Positions 9,336 through 18,319 are shown, numbered from the stretch's first letter. The stretch: 48,660 nucleotides of DNA from Candidatus Zipacnadia bacterium (GCA_029820945.1 JALGUJ010000024.1:1-48660), one strand, 5' to 3'. Notes: generated by a model from the letters alone, not told the origin. Program-made: numbers and translations.

Positions 9336-12300
9336 ATGTTAGGAGCCGCTCGCCGGGGAGCCGTACCGGTCGCAGGGCTGCTGCTGGCCGCCCTGACCGC
9401 GCCCGCATGGGCGCTGACGAATCTGCTGCCGAACCCCTCCATGGAGGATGCGGACGGCGACGGCATCGCCGATACGTGGTATCCGAACCTGCACGTCGAC
9501 GACGGGGCGGAGGGCGAGTTCGCCATCGACACCGAGGTCGCGCACTCCGGTGGCACCAGCCAGAGGCTCGAGCACACCAGCGACAACGCGGCCTGGATAC
9601 GGATCAGCCAGGATGGCATCGGGGCTCGCCCCGACGCGGTCTACCGCGCCGACGCCTGGGTCCGGGCCACCGGCCCATGGTCGGTGCTTCTCTACCAGTT
9701 CGACGCTGAGACGGGCGAGTACACCACGAACGGTATCGGCGACGGCGCGGCCACAGAGGGCTGGCAGCACGTCTCGGGGACGGTGACGACGGCCCACGGC
9801 ACCGGGCGGCTCAAGCTCTCGCTCATCTCGCGGGGCCTGGGAACGGTCTGGTTCGATGACGCGGCCCTGGTGCTCATTGCAGAGCGCCCGAACCTGCGCG
9901 TGCCGATGGTGGACGAACCGCCCGCGATTGACGGACGGCCGGACGACGCGGCCTGGGAGCTTGCCGCGGCCGCCGGCGACTTCATGGTGCTCGGCGGCGA
10001 TGGCGTCAGGGCCGAGGCGGACACCCGGGCGCTGGTCTGCTTCGACGACGAGGCGATCTATGTGGCCTTCGAGTGCGAGGAGCCCAACGTCGCGGGCCTG
10101 GTGCTTGACGCCGCGGAGGACGGCGGCGCGGTATGGGGCGATGACTGCGTGGAGGTCTTCCTCGACATCGAGCACGACCGCTCCGGATACGTGCACCTGG
10201 GGGTCAGCGCGAGCGGCGCGAAGTGGCAGGAGCGGCGGCTGGGCGCCCGCTTCTACACGACATGGTACGGGGCGGATGCGGGGGGCGAGGTCCCGATGCC
10301 GGAGTGGACGGCCGCGGCGAGCGTCGCGGAGGACCGATGGTGGGCCGAGATGCGCCTGCCCTTCAGCGAGGTCGGCGGGCGGCCGGGGCTGGGCGAGACG
10401 TGGGGCGCGAACTTCTGCCGCACGCGCCGCGCCACCGGCGAGGAGCGGAACTCGACGTGGTCCTACACCGAGGGCGAGTACTACGCGGTTCCCGATCGCT
10501 TCGGCACGCTCGCCTTCGCCGCCGGCCCCGCGCAGCCGCCCGTGGAGATCGCCCGCGACCGGGACTACGAGCCGCCGAAGCCGACCGTCATCCCCCACCC
10601 CCAGTCGCTGACCTGGGGCGAGGGCACATTCCGCTTCGACACGGACACGATCGTCGCGCCCGCCACCGCCGATGATGAGATCGGCGCGCGGATGCTCCAG
10701 GAGGACCTCGAGAATCGCTTCCGGCTGCCAACCCGGCTGCAGCGAGGCATCGGGCCGCGCGATGGCGTGATCTCCATCCGCAAGGGCAAGGCGGCCGGCC
10801 TGCCGCCGGAGGGCTACCGACTGACGGTGACGCCGGAGCGGGTGGAGGTCGTCGGCGCGGACACCCGCGGGGCCTTCTACGGGGTGCAGACGCTGCGCCA
10901 GATGCTCACGCGCGACGCGGGCGGTCCCGCGCTCCAAGCCTGCGAGGTGCGCGACTGGCCGCAGACGGGCTGGCGCGCCTGGCACCTGGGCGGCCCGCGC
11001 GAGCCTGAGCTGGAGATCTACCGCGAGTTCATCGACTTCCTGGCCCTGCTGAAGTACAACACGATCTGCCTGGAGGTCAACGACAGGCTGCAGTACGAGA
11101 CCCACCCCGAGATCGCGCGCGACGACGCGCCCAGCAAGCAGCAGATCAGGGACCTGGTCGAGTACGCGCGCGAGCGGCACTTCCGCATCTTCCCGCAGCT
11201 CGCGACATTCGCCCACTTCGGCTACGTCCTCCGGCATGAGGAGTGGCGCCATCTGGCCGAGGCGGAGGAGACCACGCAGGGCCACCGCAGCCTCTTCAAC
11301 TACTGCCCCTCGCACCCGGAGACCTACCCGCTGGTGTTCGACCTCATGGACGAGCTGATCGAGGTCTTCGGGTCGGACTACTTCCACATCGGCCACGACG
11401 AGGCGACCTTCGACGACATCGGCACCTGCCCCCGCTGCCGGGGCAAGGACCCGGCCGAGCTGTTCGTGGGCGACATCGTCAGGCTCCACGACCACCTCGC
11501 CGAACGGGAGATCCGCACGCTCATGTGGGGCGACATGTTCCTGCCCTCACACAACGGGTTGAAGTACGGCACCGCCGCGCTGACGGACGAGCTACCCAAG
11601 GACATCCTCATCTGCGACTGGCACTACTCGGCCGGCCACGACTTCGACGCGACGCTCAGCTACTGGGAGGAGCACGGCTTCGAGCCGCTCGGCTGCCCGT
11701 GGTACCAGCCGGGAAACGTGTGGGGCTTCGCGCGGGCGGTGCACGAGCACGATGTGGTGGGCCTGATGGGCACCACTTGGTCCTCGGTCGAGAGTGACGT
11801 CCTCGTGCTGCCGCACCTGCCGGTCGGCTGGCTGCTGGCGGCGGAGAACGCCTGTTCTGTGGAGAGCCCGGCACTGGAGGAGCTGGGCTACCTGCCGATC
11901 CCCACCTTCAACCGCCTCTGGCGGCTCAACGACCGGCCCGAGGCGCGCCGCTTCAAGCTTCTGGACCTGGCTCCGTTCTGCAACGCGAGCACCATCGACA
12001 CCGAGCGGAAGACGGAGTGGATGCGGCTGGGCCCGGAGTACGACCTGCGCGCGTTGCCCACCGGGCGCACGTGGATCGGCGGCACGCCCTTCGATCTGCT
12101 CGATCCCGCGGCGAACAACGGGCGGTCGTGCATCATGCTCGCCGACGAAGAGACGCCCACCGACACCTACCCGACGGGCGTGTGGGGGATCCCGGTGCGG
12201 ACGACGGCACGCGCCATCCGGTTCCTGCACACCACCGGCGTGCCGGACCGGCGCGTCGGTCACATCTACGACCGCCAGGGCCATCGGCCCGGCCGGCTCG

Positions 12301-12566
12301 GCGAGTACGTCATCACCTACGCGGACGGCGGCGAGGTCGGCGCGGAGCTGAAGTACGAGGCGAACATCAGCGACTGGAACTCCCGGCGCGGGCCCGTGCA
12401 GGCCGTCGATCTCTGGCAGGGACAGACGCGGGCGGGCGCGCTGGCCACGCTGGCCGTCTGGGAGTGGGCGAACCCCGAGCCCGACCGCGAGATCGCCAGC
12501 GTGAGCATGGTCTCCGCGCAGGCCGAGGTGCAGCCCGTGCTGCTCGGCGTCACACTGGTCCCATGA
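9336..12566 (+). CDS. Secreted GH20-type beta-N-acetylhexosaminidase
   Basis: A 1,076-residue modular secreted enzyme. The ATG at 9336 is preferred over 9327 because AGGGAG lies nine bases before it. A signal peptide covers about residues 1-26. Next come a beta-sandwich carbohydrate-binding domain starting NLLPNPSMEDADGDG, a CBM9-like domain (about 190-395, from PAIDGRPDDAAW), a GH20 N-terminal alpha/beta domain (about 410-530) and the GH20 barrel. The barrel carries HIGHDEATF with Asp688-Glu689 as the expected catalytic pair; family members usually read HxGGDE, so Gly to His is a variation. A CPRC pair follows at once. The C-terminal domain looks like a beta-sandwich. It probably cleaves terminal N-acetylhexosamines from glycans; the exact substrate is unknown. 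Confidence 0.88.
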   Translation: MLGAARRGAVPVAGLLLAALTAPAWALTNLLPNPSMEDADGDGIADTWYPNLHVDDGAEGEFAIDTEVAHSGGTSQRLEHTSDNAAWIRISQDGIGARPDAVYRADAWVRATGPWSVLLYQFDAETGEYTTNGIGDGAATEGWQHVSGTVTTAHGTGRLKLSLISRGLGTVWFDDAALVLIAERPNLRVPMVDEPPAIDGRPDDAAWELAAAAGDFMVLGGDGVRAEADTRALVCFDDEAIYVAFECEEPNVAGLVLDAAEDGGAVWGDDCVEVFLDIEHDRSGYVHLGVSASGAKWQERRLGARFYTTWYGADAGGEVPMPEWTAAASVAEDRWWAEMRLPFSEVGGRPGLGETWGANFCRTRRATGEERNSTWSYTEGEYYAVPDRFGTLAFAAGPAQPPVEIARDRDYEPPKPTVIPHPQSLTWGEGTFRFDTDTIVAPATADDEIGARMLQEDLENRFRLPTRLQRGIGPRDGVISIRKGKAAGLPPEGYRLTVTPERVEVVGADTRGAFYGVQTLRQMLTRDAGGPALQACEVRDWPQTGWRAWHLGGPREPELEIYREFIDFLALLKYNTICLEVNDRLQYETHPEIARDDAPSKQQIRDLVEYARERHFRIFPQLATFAHFGYVLRHEEWRHLAEAEETTQGHRSLFNYCPSHPETYPLVFDLMDELIEVFGSDYFHIGHDEATFDDIGTCPRCRGKDPAELFVGDIVRLHDHLAEREIRTLMWGDMFLPSHNGLKYGTAALTDELPKDILICDWHYSAGHDFDATLSYWEEHGFEPLGCPWYQPGNVWGFARAVHEHDVVGLMGTTWSSVESDVLVLPHLPVGWLLAAENACSVESPALEELGYLPIPTFNRLWRLNDRPEARRFKLLDLAPFCNASTIDTERKTEWMRLGPEYDLRALPTGRTWIGGTPFDLLDPAANNGRSCIMLADEETPTDTYPTGVWGIPVRTTARAIRFLHTTGVPDRRVGHIYDRQGHRPGRLGEYVITYADGGEVGAELKYEANISDWNSRRGPVQAVDLWQGQTRAGALATLAVWEWANPEPDREIASVSMVSAQAEVQPVLLGVTLVP

Positions 12567-12664
12567 CCGGCGGCTAAGGGCGAAGGCAAACGGCCCCCGC
12601 CTTCGCGTAGATCGGCCTTCCGGCCCGACGAACCCGCCCCAGCACAAACTCAGCCCTACGGGGG

Positions 12665-12712
12665 GCCGCCTGAAGTGCGAATGTCCTGTATTCGCGCCGA
12701 AGCCGGCCCGCG
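12665..12712. repeat. Interspersed intergenic repeat A, copy 1
   Basis: These 48 bases match 18361-18408 at 43 positions without gaps. The core GCGAATGTCCTGTATTCGC is a 6-bp inverted repeat with a 7-base loop. Both copies lie a little downstream of a plus-strand gene. Confidence 0.8.
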
Positions 12713-12833
12713 CCGCCCTGTCCCGCATGGGGGGCCCGCCCGAGAGCACTGCTGGACGGAGGGGCGGCGTGCCCACGCCGCCCGTCGTTGAGCCGTGGGC
12801 GCGAGCGTGAGCCGGGCCTGCCGGACGACACGC

Positions 12834-12916
12834 CTCGGCGCGGCTGATCCCGCGCTCCCGCGGGACCAAACGACAGCGGCAAACGGCGCACGGCCCTGGA
12901 GCCCCGTGCCACGGAC
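12834..12916 (+). repeat. Interspersed intergenic repeat C, copy 1
   Basis: The first 14 bases (CTCGGCGCGGCTGA) and the last 47 bases match the reverse complement of 40950-41026, the latter at 42 of 47 positions; the middle differs. The shared part contains GCAAACGGCGCACGG and a CCTGGAG loop flanked by complementary arms. Confidence 0.8.
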
Positions 12917-12994
12917 ATGCCGCATCCATTCCGGACGGCCGCACCGCCCACCCCGGCCCGGCCGTTTGGGCAGACACGCCCCCCCACGCCCTCC

Positions 12995-15289
12995 TCACCT
13001 CACGTGAAACACCCTCGCGCGCACGTCCTCCAGCGGCACCGTGAGCTCTCCGTTTGCGCCGATCCGAAGCTCCTCGCCCGTATCGAGGTCCGTTGCGGTC
13101 ATCGCGCCGTCAACCGGCAGCGTCACCGTCACGGAGCCGTCGGCCTCCCGCAGGTAGTCCGCCACGAGCACGACCATCTCATCGCCCGAGACCACGCCGC
13201 TGATCCGGCCGGGGGTCTGCAACTGCGCGCCCTCGAGCAGCTCGCCCGCCAGCAGTATATCCTCCACCGGCACCAGGTTGCGGATCGCGCGGGAGTACGC
13301 GGCCATGTTCTCCGCATCCCACACGCGGTTCGACCAGAAGTTCATCCCGCGCGAGCCGTTGCAGAAGCACTCCAGCAGGGCGTAGCGGAAGCGCTCGCCG
13401 TCGAAGGTCCCCGCATCTCCGGGCGACAGCCACGGCAGCACGTCGGGCCGCGGAAGCTGTGCGCGTGACGCCCGCACCTCATCACCCACGAGCATGATGT
13501 GGTACCAGTAGAGCGGCGTGTACGTCGATGGCTGCGCGGACTGGAGATACTCGGGATAGAGGCGATCGAAGGGCCATGTGTACTGGTAGTCGCGCCCGGC
13601 CACCCAGTCGTAGACGCCGAACTCCACCTCCGGCCCATCTGTCTCCGCGACGGCGGCCCGCACGGCATCCACCACATCGCTCCACATCTCGTAGCCCTTC
13701 TGCAGCTTCCACTCCTCCCACGTCTCGAGGCCGCTCGCCTCGAAGTCGGCCCGACAGCGCGTGCACTTCTCCGCGTCGATCGGCCCGCGCCAGTTCCAGA
13801 TCTCGATGTCGCAGAATAGGTAGTGCGGCCGCGCCCGCGCGCACTGCTCCGCCACGCGCTGGATCTCCCTCTGGTAGTGCTCGCCCCGGTAGCTCGGGCA
13901 GATGCGGCTCCCGTGCGTGCCGTCCTCGAACTGGCAGTAGATCTCATCCGCCTTCTCCATGCGATGGAAGGTGGAGTCGATGTCCAGCAGCTTGAAGCCC
14001 TCGTCGCGGCACCGCTCCCAGAACTCCCACCTGTCCGCATACTCCGGGTCGTCCGGTTCGCCCATCCGGTGCACGAAGCTCGTGACCGTGTTGAAGCCCA
14101 GGTGCTTGAAGTCATCAATGCTGTCGGGCCAGGACATCATCGCGGTTATGTCGTACCAGCTCAAGCCCACGGTGAGTCCCTCGGGCTGCGGCGTCTCGGG
14201 AACCTCGATCGCTTTCAGGGGCACCGCGGTGGTGGGCGCCTCGGTCCCGTCGGCGTATGTGAGACGGTAGCGCAGCTCCCCCTCCCGGCCGTCCTCCCAG
14301 TCCCCTGTGATGAACAGGCGCCCCCATCTCTTCGTGTTGCCGGAAACCGTCCCCGACCACTCGTAGCGCGTCCAGCCATCGGCGATCGGCTGGCCCTCGA
14401 CCACCGAGAGCGGATCCGCGGGCTCTTCGCGGCTGCCGCGACCGAAGCCGCCGCCATCGACAAGCTCAACGCCTGGCGGCAGTTCCAGCGTGACGACAAC
14501 GTCCTCCGCCTCGAACCCCGCCGGCGCGATCATACCGACCGGATTGGGCGTGTTGATATTGGTGGTGAAGCACAGGTAGGGCTTGTGGAAGTACATCTGC
14601 GGGCGGGAGGTCGAGAGATCCATCACCTGCAGCGCCGCCATGTCGCAGGTAGCCGGATCGTGGTCCCCGCGGAACACATACATCTCGTCGGCGACGGTGA
14701 CGCCGGTGCCGTAGAGGCTCAGGCCGACGTAGCGCCCCCGCGTTTGCAGGTCGCTGAAGCGGAAGCGATGCACCCATGCCTCGCCCTCGTAGCGGGGCAC
14801 ACCGAACTTCGCGTTGTCCCCGCTCCGGAAGGTGGAGTACTCTCCGACCTGGCGCCAGGTGCTGCCATCATCGCTGACCACAGCCGCCATCCAGACCGGC
14901 GTGCAGACGCCGGCCTGTGGCGAGCCGCCCTGGATGCGGATGGCGATCTCGCGGATCGGCTCCACCTGCCCGAGGTCCAGCGACAGATTTACGCGGCCGG
15001 GGTAGCTCCAGCCCACACACTTGCTCTGGAACCAGAGGTGCCCGCGGGGATGGTCGCACAGCACGCCGTCGGTCAGATCCCTCGAATCGGTGTCTCCCTC
15101 GGCCGTCAGGCGGTAGTTCGGTGCAGGAGCGTACGTGACCGTCTTCCCCAGCGCTATGTTCTGCTGCGGATCGAGGTCTCCCGGCTCAGGCTCCCAGCCG
15201 GGATGCCGCTCCTCATCCTGCGCACAGCAGGCGCCCGCCATCAGAAGCACGACGCAGGCCGTCAGCAGCCGGCGCATCGTCATCACCAT
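12995..15289 (-). CDS. Secreted discoidin-domain TIM-barrel-like protein
   Basis: Encodes 764 residues from one of three clustered ATGs (15289, 15283, 15277). The frame is open far upstream to 17680, but that part is antisense to the next gene. A signal peptide (MRRLLTACVVLLMAGACCAQ) precedes a discoidin (F5/8 type C)-like domain at about 40-215, with TVTYAPAPNYR and LDLGQVEPIREIAIRI typical of CBM32-type folds. A beta domain and a barrel-like region follow. PHYLFCDIEIWNWRG then KCTRC suggests an acidic active site followed by a Cys pair. The C-terminus resembles the terminal beta domain of glycosidases. Activity is unknown; a glycoside hydrolase is likely from context beside the GH20 gene. 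Confidence 0.8.
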   Translation of the reverse strand: MVMTMRRLLTACVVLLMAGACCAQDEERHPGWEPEPGDLDPQQNIALGKTVTYAPAPNYRLTAEGDTDSRDLTDGVLCDHPRGHLWFQSKCVGWSYPGRVNLSLDLGQVEPIREIAIRIQGGSPQAGVCTPVWMAAVVSDDGSTWRQVGEYSTFRSGDNAKFGVPRYEGEAWVHRFRFSDLQTRGRYVGLSLYGTGVTVADEMYVFRGDHDPATCDMAALQVMDLSTSRPQMYFHKPYLCFTTNINTPNPVGMIAPAGFEAEDVVVTLELPPGVELVDGGGFGRGSREEPADPLSVVEGQPIADGWTRYEWSGTVSGNTKRWGRLFITGDWEDGREGELRYRLTYADGTEAPTTAVPLKAIEVPETPQPEGLTVGLSWYDITAMMSWPDSIDDFKHLGFNTVTSFVHRMGEPDDPEYADRWEFWERCRDEGFKLLDIDSTFHRMEKADEIYCQFEDGTHGSRICPSYRGEHYQREIQRVAEQCARARPHYLFCDIEIWNWRGPIDAEKCTRCRADFEASGLETWEEWKLQKGYEMWSDVVDAVRAAVAETDGPEVEFGVYDWVAGRDYQYTWPFDRLYPEYLQSAQPSTYTPLYWYHIMLVGDEVRASRAQLPRPDVLPWLSPGDAGTFDGERFRYALLECFCNGSRGMNFWSNRVWDAENMAAYSRAIRNLVPVEDILLAGELLEGAQLQTPGRISGVVSGDEMVVLVADYLREADGSVTVTLPVDGAMTATDLDTGEELRIGANGELTVPLEDVRARVFHVR

Positions 15290-15317
15290 CCGTTGCCGGC
15301 GCGGCCCCGCGCAACGG
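15290..15317. promoter_or_regulatory. Dyad in divergent promoter region
   Basis: CCGTTGC (15290-15296) and GCAACGG (15311-15317) form a perfect 7-bp inverted repeat with a 14-base loop directly before the minus-strand start codon, in the 93-base space between two divergent secreted-protein genes. It could be an operator or an RNA hairpin controlling translation. Confidence 0.45.
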
Positions 15318-15382
15318 CAGGTGGCGCCGGACACGCCGCGAAGGACTCCGCGCGCGAGCGCTCCGTCGCCGCTTGGTGCCCC

Positions 15383-17257
15383 ATGTCTCTGGGGGTGATT
15401 CAGTTGCATTACCTCACTATTGCCTGTGTGTGCGCGATAATCCTCTCTGGCGCACCCGGCCTGAGCCAGACCAACGACCCCGTGGGCTGGATCGACGGCG
15501 AGAGGATCCGGGCGGCGTACTTCTACGCCCGCCCCCCCGCCGAGCAGAAGGTCCGGCAACTCGTTGACGTCGGTATGAACGCGATGATCCTCAAAGCCGA
15601 CATCGACAGGGCAATGCCCTACCTCCGCGAGGCCGGGAAGCACGAGGGCATGCACTGCTTCCTGGCGCTGAACTTCAACGTGAACGCCGAGGAGGCGGGG
15701 CTGCGCCGGGCGGTGCTCGCCGACGGCCGCGTCGAGCGCTACGCCTGCCCCCTGGAGCAGCGCTTCTGGCAGGAGCACCTGCTGCCGGCGATGCTGCAGC
15801 GCGCCGAGCTGGCCGCCGATCCACAGCTCCAGGTCGATGGCCTGTGGATCGACTTCGAGCTCTACTCCACCGTCACCGGCCAGCGCTACTACACCAACGC
15901 CTGCTACTGCGACCACTGCATGAACGAGTTCGCCACGCACAAGGGCATCCGCATCCCGGCGCTGGAGAACGCGGAGCGCCGGCCCTGGCTCGAGGAGCAC
16001 GGCTACGCCGAGGAGTACCAGGCGTTCCTGGCCACGCGCGTCGAGGAGCTGGCGCTGGAGGTGCGCGAGCAGGTGCATGCCGTGGATCCAAACCTGCTGC
16101 TGGGCTTCTACCCAACGCCGCACAACTGGTCGCTCGAGGCCGTCGCGCGGGCCTTCTCCACCGAGCGCCTGCCCATCGTGCTGTGGGCGACGGACACCTA
16201 TGGCGGCGGCGGGCCCGACCGCGTGCCGGACGACTGGCGCGAGCACTACGAGCAGATGGGCGTCAACGCCCGCTACTGCGCCGGGATGCTCCTGCGGTGC
16301 TACTCGGCGAAGAACCTGGCCGCGAACATCTACCACGCCTCGGCCGAGTGCGACGGCTACTGGCTGTTCACCGCCTACACCCTCTGGACGCCGCCCGAGG
16401 AGCGCAGTGGTGACTACTACCTGGCCGCGGGCAGCGCCGAGCAGTACTGGGAGGCGATCCGCCGGGGCAACGCGGAGCTGGATCTGCTCGCCGCCGACCC
16501 CGAGCACCAGACGGACCTGGAGATCGGCATCGAGCCTATCGTCTACCACCCGCTCGCCAAGCCCGAGGCCAGGCGGCGCATCGACGCCCTCGTGCCGCCC
16601 GAGGTCACAGGCGAGACCGTCGAGTACCCGACGGTCTGGCTGCGCGGCTCGAACCTGCTGCTCGTCGCCGCTCAGGCCGCACAGCCGGTCGAGGTCGAGC
16701 TCCGGTTTGGCCGGATCGGCCAGGGCGAGGACCGCATCACCTGGGAGGTCAGCGACCGCGACGGTAACCTGGTCGCGAGCCGGAAGGGCGAGCCGGGCGA
16801 GGACGCGGCGGTCGCGTTCACGCCCCGGCGCGATGGCCTGCACTACCTCCTGGCCACCGCCGGCAGCTCGAAGTACGCGGTTGTCGCCGCGAATGCCCCG
16901 GTGGGGCTGTACGCCGTGAAGCTCCACACGATCGGCGGCGCCGAGCGGCTCTACTTCGCGGTGCCCGAGGGCGCCGAGGACTTCACCGTTCTCGCCGGTG
17001 GCGCCAGTGCGCGAGAGCGCGTCAGGGCCAATGTCTACGCGCCCGACGGCGAACTTGATGGCACTGCACAGAGCGGCGATGAGGCGCCCTACGAGGCGCC
17101 GGTGACGGTCCGGCCTGGAGACGCGGCCGGCCGGACGTGGGCCCTGGAGATCGCCCGCCCGGACGTGGAAATCCTCGAGGACTCCTACCTCACGCTCCAG
17201 GAGCCGCTGCCGCCCGTGGTGTCGTTGAGCAAGGAGCACGTGTTCCGGACGAGGTGA
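15383..17257 (+). CDS. Secreted TIM-barrel glycosidase-like protein
   Basis: Encodes 624 residues from ATG at 15383. A TTG at 15404 preceded by GGGGGTGA is an alternative start with a better ribosome site. A hydrophobic signal (LTIACVCAIILSGAPGLSQ) directs export. The catalytic-looking domain runs from about residue 30 to 380: AAYFYARPP, GLWIDFELYS, then CYCDHCMNEF, LGFYPTPHNW and YWLFTAYTLW, a pattern of barrel strands ending in aromatic and acidic residues. C-terminal beta-sandwich domains follow. The Asp-x-Glu then Cys-x2-Cys-x3-Phe arrangement is shared with the divergent neighbour. It is not a family I can name; a polysaccharide-degrading role is inferred from the neighbouring GH20 enzyme and the oxidoreductase. 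Confidence 0.78.
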   Translation: MSLGVIQLHYLTIACVCAIILSGAPGLSQTNDPVGWIDGERIRAAYFYARPPAEQKVRQLVDVGMNAMILKADIDRAMPYLREAGKHEGMHCFLALNFNVNAEEAGLRRAVLADGRVERYACPLEQRFWQEHLLPAMLQRAELAADPQLQVDGLWIDFELYSTVTGQRYYTNACYCDHCMNEFATHKGIRIPALENAERRPWLEEHGYAEEYQAFLATRVEELALEVREQVHAVDPNLLLGFYPTPHNWSLEAVARAFSTERLPIVLWATDTYGGGGPDRVPDDWREHYEQMGVNARYCAGMLLRCYSAKNLAANIYHASAECDGYWLFTAYTLWTPPEERSGDYYLAAGSAEQYWEAIRRGNAELDLLAADPEHQTDLEIGIEPIVYHPLAKPEARRRIDALVPPEVTGETVEYPTVWLRGSNLLLVAAQAAQPVEVELRFGRIGQGEDRITWEVSDRDGNLVASRKGEPGEDAAVAFTPRRDGLHYLLATAGSSKYAVVAANAPVGLYAVKLHTIGGAERLYFAVPEGAEDFTVLAGGASARERVRANVYAPDGELDGTAQSGDEAPYEAPVTVRPGDAAGRTWALEIARPDVEILEDSYLTLQEPLPPVVSLSKEHVFRTR

Positions 17258-17329
17258 GCGGTCGAGTCGGCGGCGGCCGCGAGCCATGCGGATGAAGGAG
17301 GCTTCCGCTCGGCCACGAATTACTGCCTC

Positions 17330-17353
17330 CGGCGCCCGCGTGGCCGGGCGCCG
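17330..17353 (+). terminator. GC-rich hairpin, terminator-like
   Basis: CGGCGCCCG (17330-17338) and CGGGCGCCG (17345-17353) make a perfect 9-bp stem with a 6-base loop, 72 bases after the preceding stop codon. No U-tract follows, so intrinsic termination is uncertain. Confidence 0.45.
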
Positions 17354-17401
17354 CAGTGTAGAGAGAAGGCGAAGCTTCGACATCGCCGTAGGAGGCACAG
17401 A

Positions 17402-18319
17402 ATGAAGCGCGTAGGGATCGTTGACTGGGACACGTCGCACGTCGTGCAGTTCACCATGCGGCTGAACCACATCGATGCAATCGATGAGGAGCAGTGGATC
17501 GACAGCGAGTACCGCGTCGTCGCCGGCTACCAGGGCACGAGCGAGATCACGGACGATGAGCGCATGGCCGAGTACAGGGACAGCCTCATCGGATGGGGCG
17601 TCGAGCCCGTGGACGAGCTCGAGGACCTCGTGGGCATGGTGGACGCGGTGCTCATCGAGTCGCAGAGCGGGCTGGGGCACCTCGATCAGGCGCGCCCCTT
17701 CATCGAGGCGGGCATCCCCACCTACATCGACAAGCCCTTCGTGATCGACGTGGCGGATGGGCTGGAGATCAAGCGGCTGGCCGAGGAGAACGGCGTGCCG
17801 GTCTTCTCCTCCTCGTCGCTACGCTACGCGCCCGAGGTCGTGGAGATCACGGAGGGCGCGGAGGATGTCGGCGACGTCGTCGGCTGCCACGCCTACAGCC
17901 CGGCGAAGTTGCACGTCGCCAACCCTGGCCTCGCGCACTACGGCATCCACGGCGTGGAGACGATGTACGCGCTCATGGGCCCCGGCTGCGTTGAGGTCTC
18001 ATGCATGTCCGAGGAGGGCGGCGAGGTCTCCGTCGGCCGCTGGGCGGACGGCCGCGTCGCCTCGATGCGCGGCACCCGCGCGGGCGCCCACGCCTACGGC
18101 TTCACGGTCTGGGGCGAGAAGGGCGTGCGCCTCTCGCCGATCAGCACGCAGTTCATCTACCGCGAGCTCCTCAAGCGCATCGTCACCATGTTCGAGACCG
18201 GCGAGGCGCCGCTGCACATCGACGAGACCATCGAGATCGCGGCCTTCATCGCCGCCGCGCTGGAGTCGGCGCAGGCCGGTGGTAAGCCGGTCAAGCTGGA
18301 GTTCTCGACGGCGGGATAG
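17402..18319 (+). CDS. Gfo/Idh/MocA-family oxidoreductase
   Basis: A 305-residue cytoplasmic protein with the two-domain layout of NAD(P)-dependent sugar or inositol dehydrogenases. Strand 1 (KRVGIVDWDTSHV), VDAVLIESQ and the YIDKPF motif (the EKP equivalent with the conserved Lys) are in the N-terminal Rossmann domain. HYGIHGVETMYALMGPG resembles the GxHxxD-type region of the C-terminal domain. The usual GxGxxG nucleotide loop is replaced by DWDTSH, so cofactor binding may differ. The start is well supported by GTAGGAGG. In this locus it may oxidise sugars released by the secreted enzymes upstream; that role is an inference. Confidence 0.85.
   Translation: MKRVGIVDWDTSHVVQFTMRLNHIDAIDEEQWIDSEYRVVAGYQGTSEITDDERMAEYRDSLIGWGVEPVDELEDLVGMVDAVLIESQSGLGHLDQARPFIEAGIPTYIDKPFVIDVADGLEIKRLAEENGVPVFSSSSLRYAPEVVEITEGAEDVGDVVGCHAYSPAKLHVANPGLAHYGIHGVETMYALMGPGCVEVSCMSEEGGEVSVGRWADGRVASMRGTRAGAHAYGFTVWGEKGVRLSPISTQFIYRELLKRIVTMFETGEAPLHIDETIEIAAFIAAALESAQAGGKPVKLEFSTAG

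Larger units (their letters stand above)
12567..12994. other. Repeat-bearing non-coding region
   Basis: No gene is supported between these two convergent genes. The region holds the 9-mer GCAAACGGC at 12586-12594 and 12879-12887, repeat A at 12665-12712 and repeat C at 12834-12916. The reading frames crossing it are arginine- and proline-rich and appear to be shadows. Confidence 0.6.

Noticed and set aside
13823-15382. Plus-strand extension of the 15383 gene back to 13823
   Set aside because: It is antisense to the discoidin-domain gene and lacks protein-like composition; the signal peptide at 15383 marks the real start.
12995-17680. A single 1,561-residue minus-strand reading frame covering three genes' extent
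   Set aside because: The part above 15289 is antisense to clear plus-strand coding sequence with a signal peptide and strong domain patterns, so only the 12995-15289 part is accepted.
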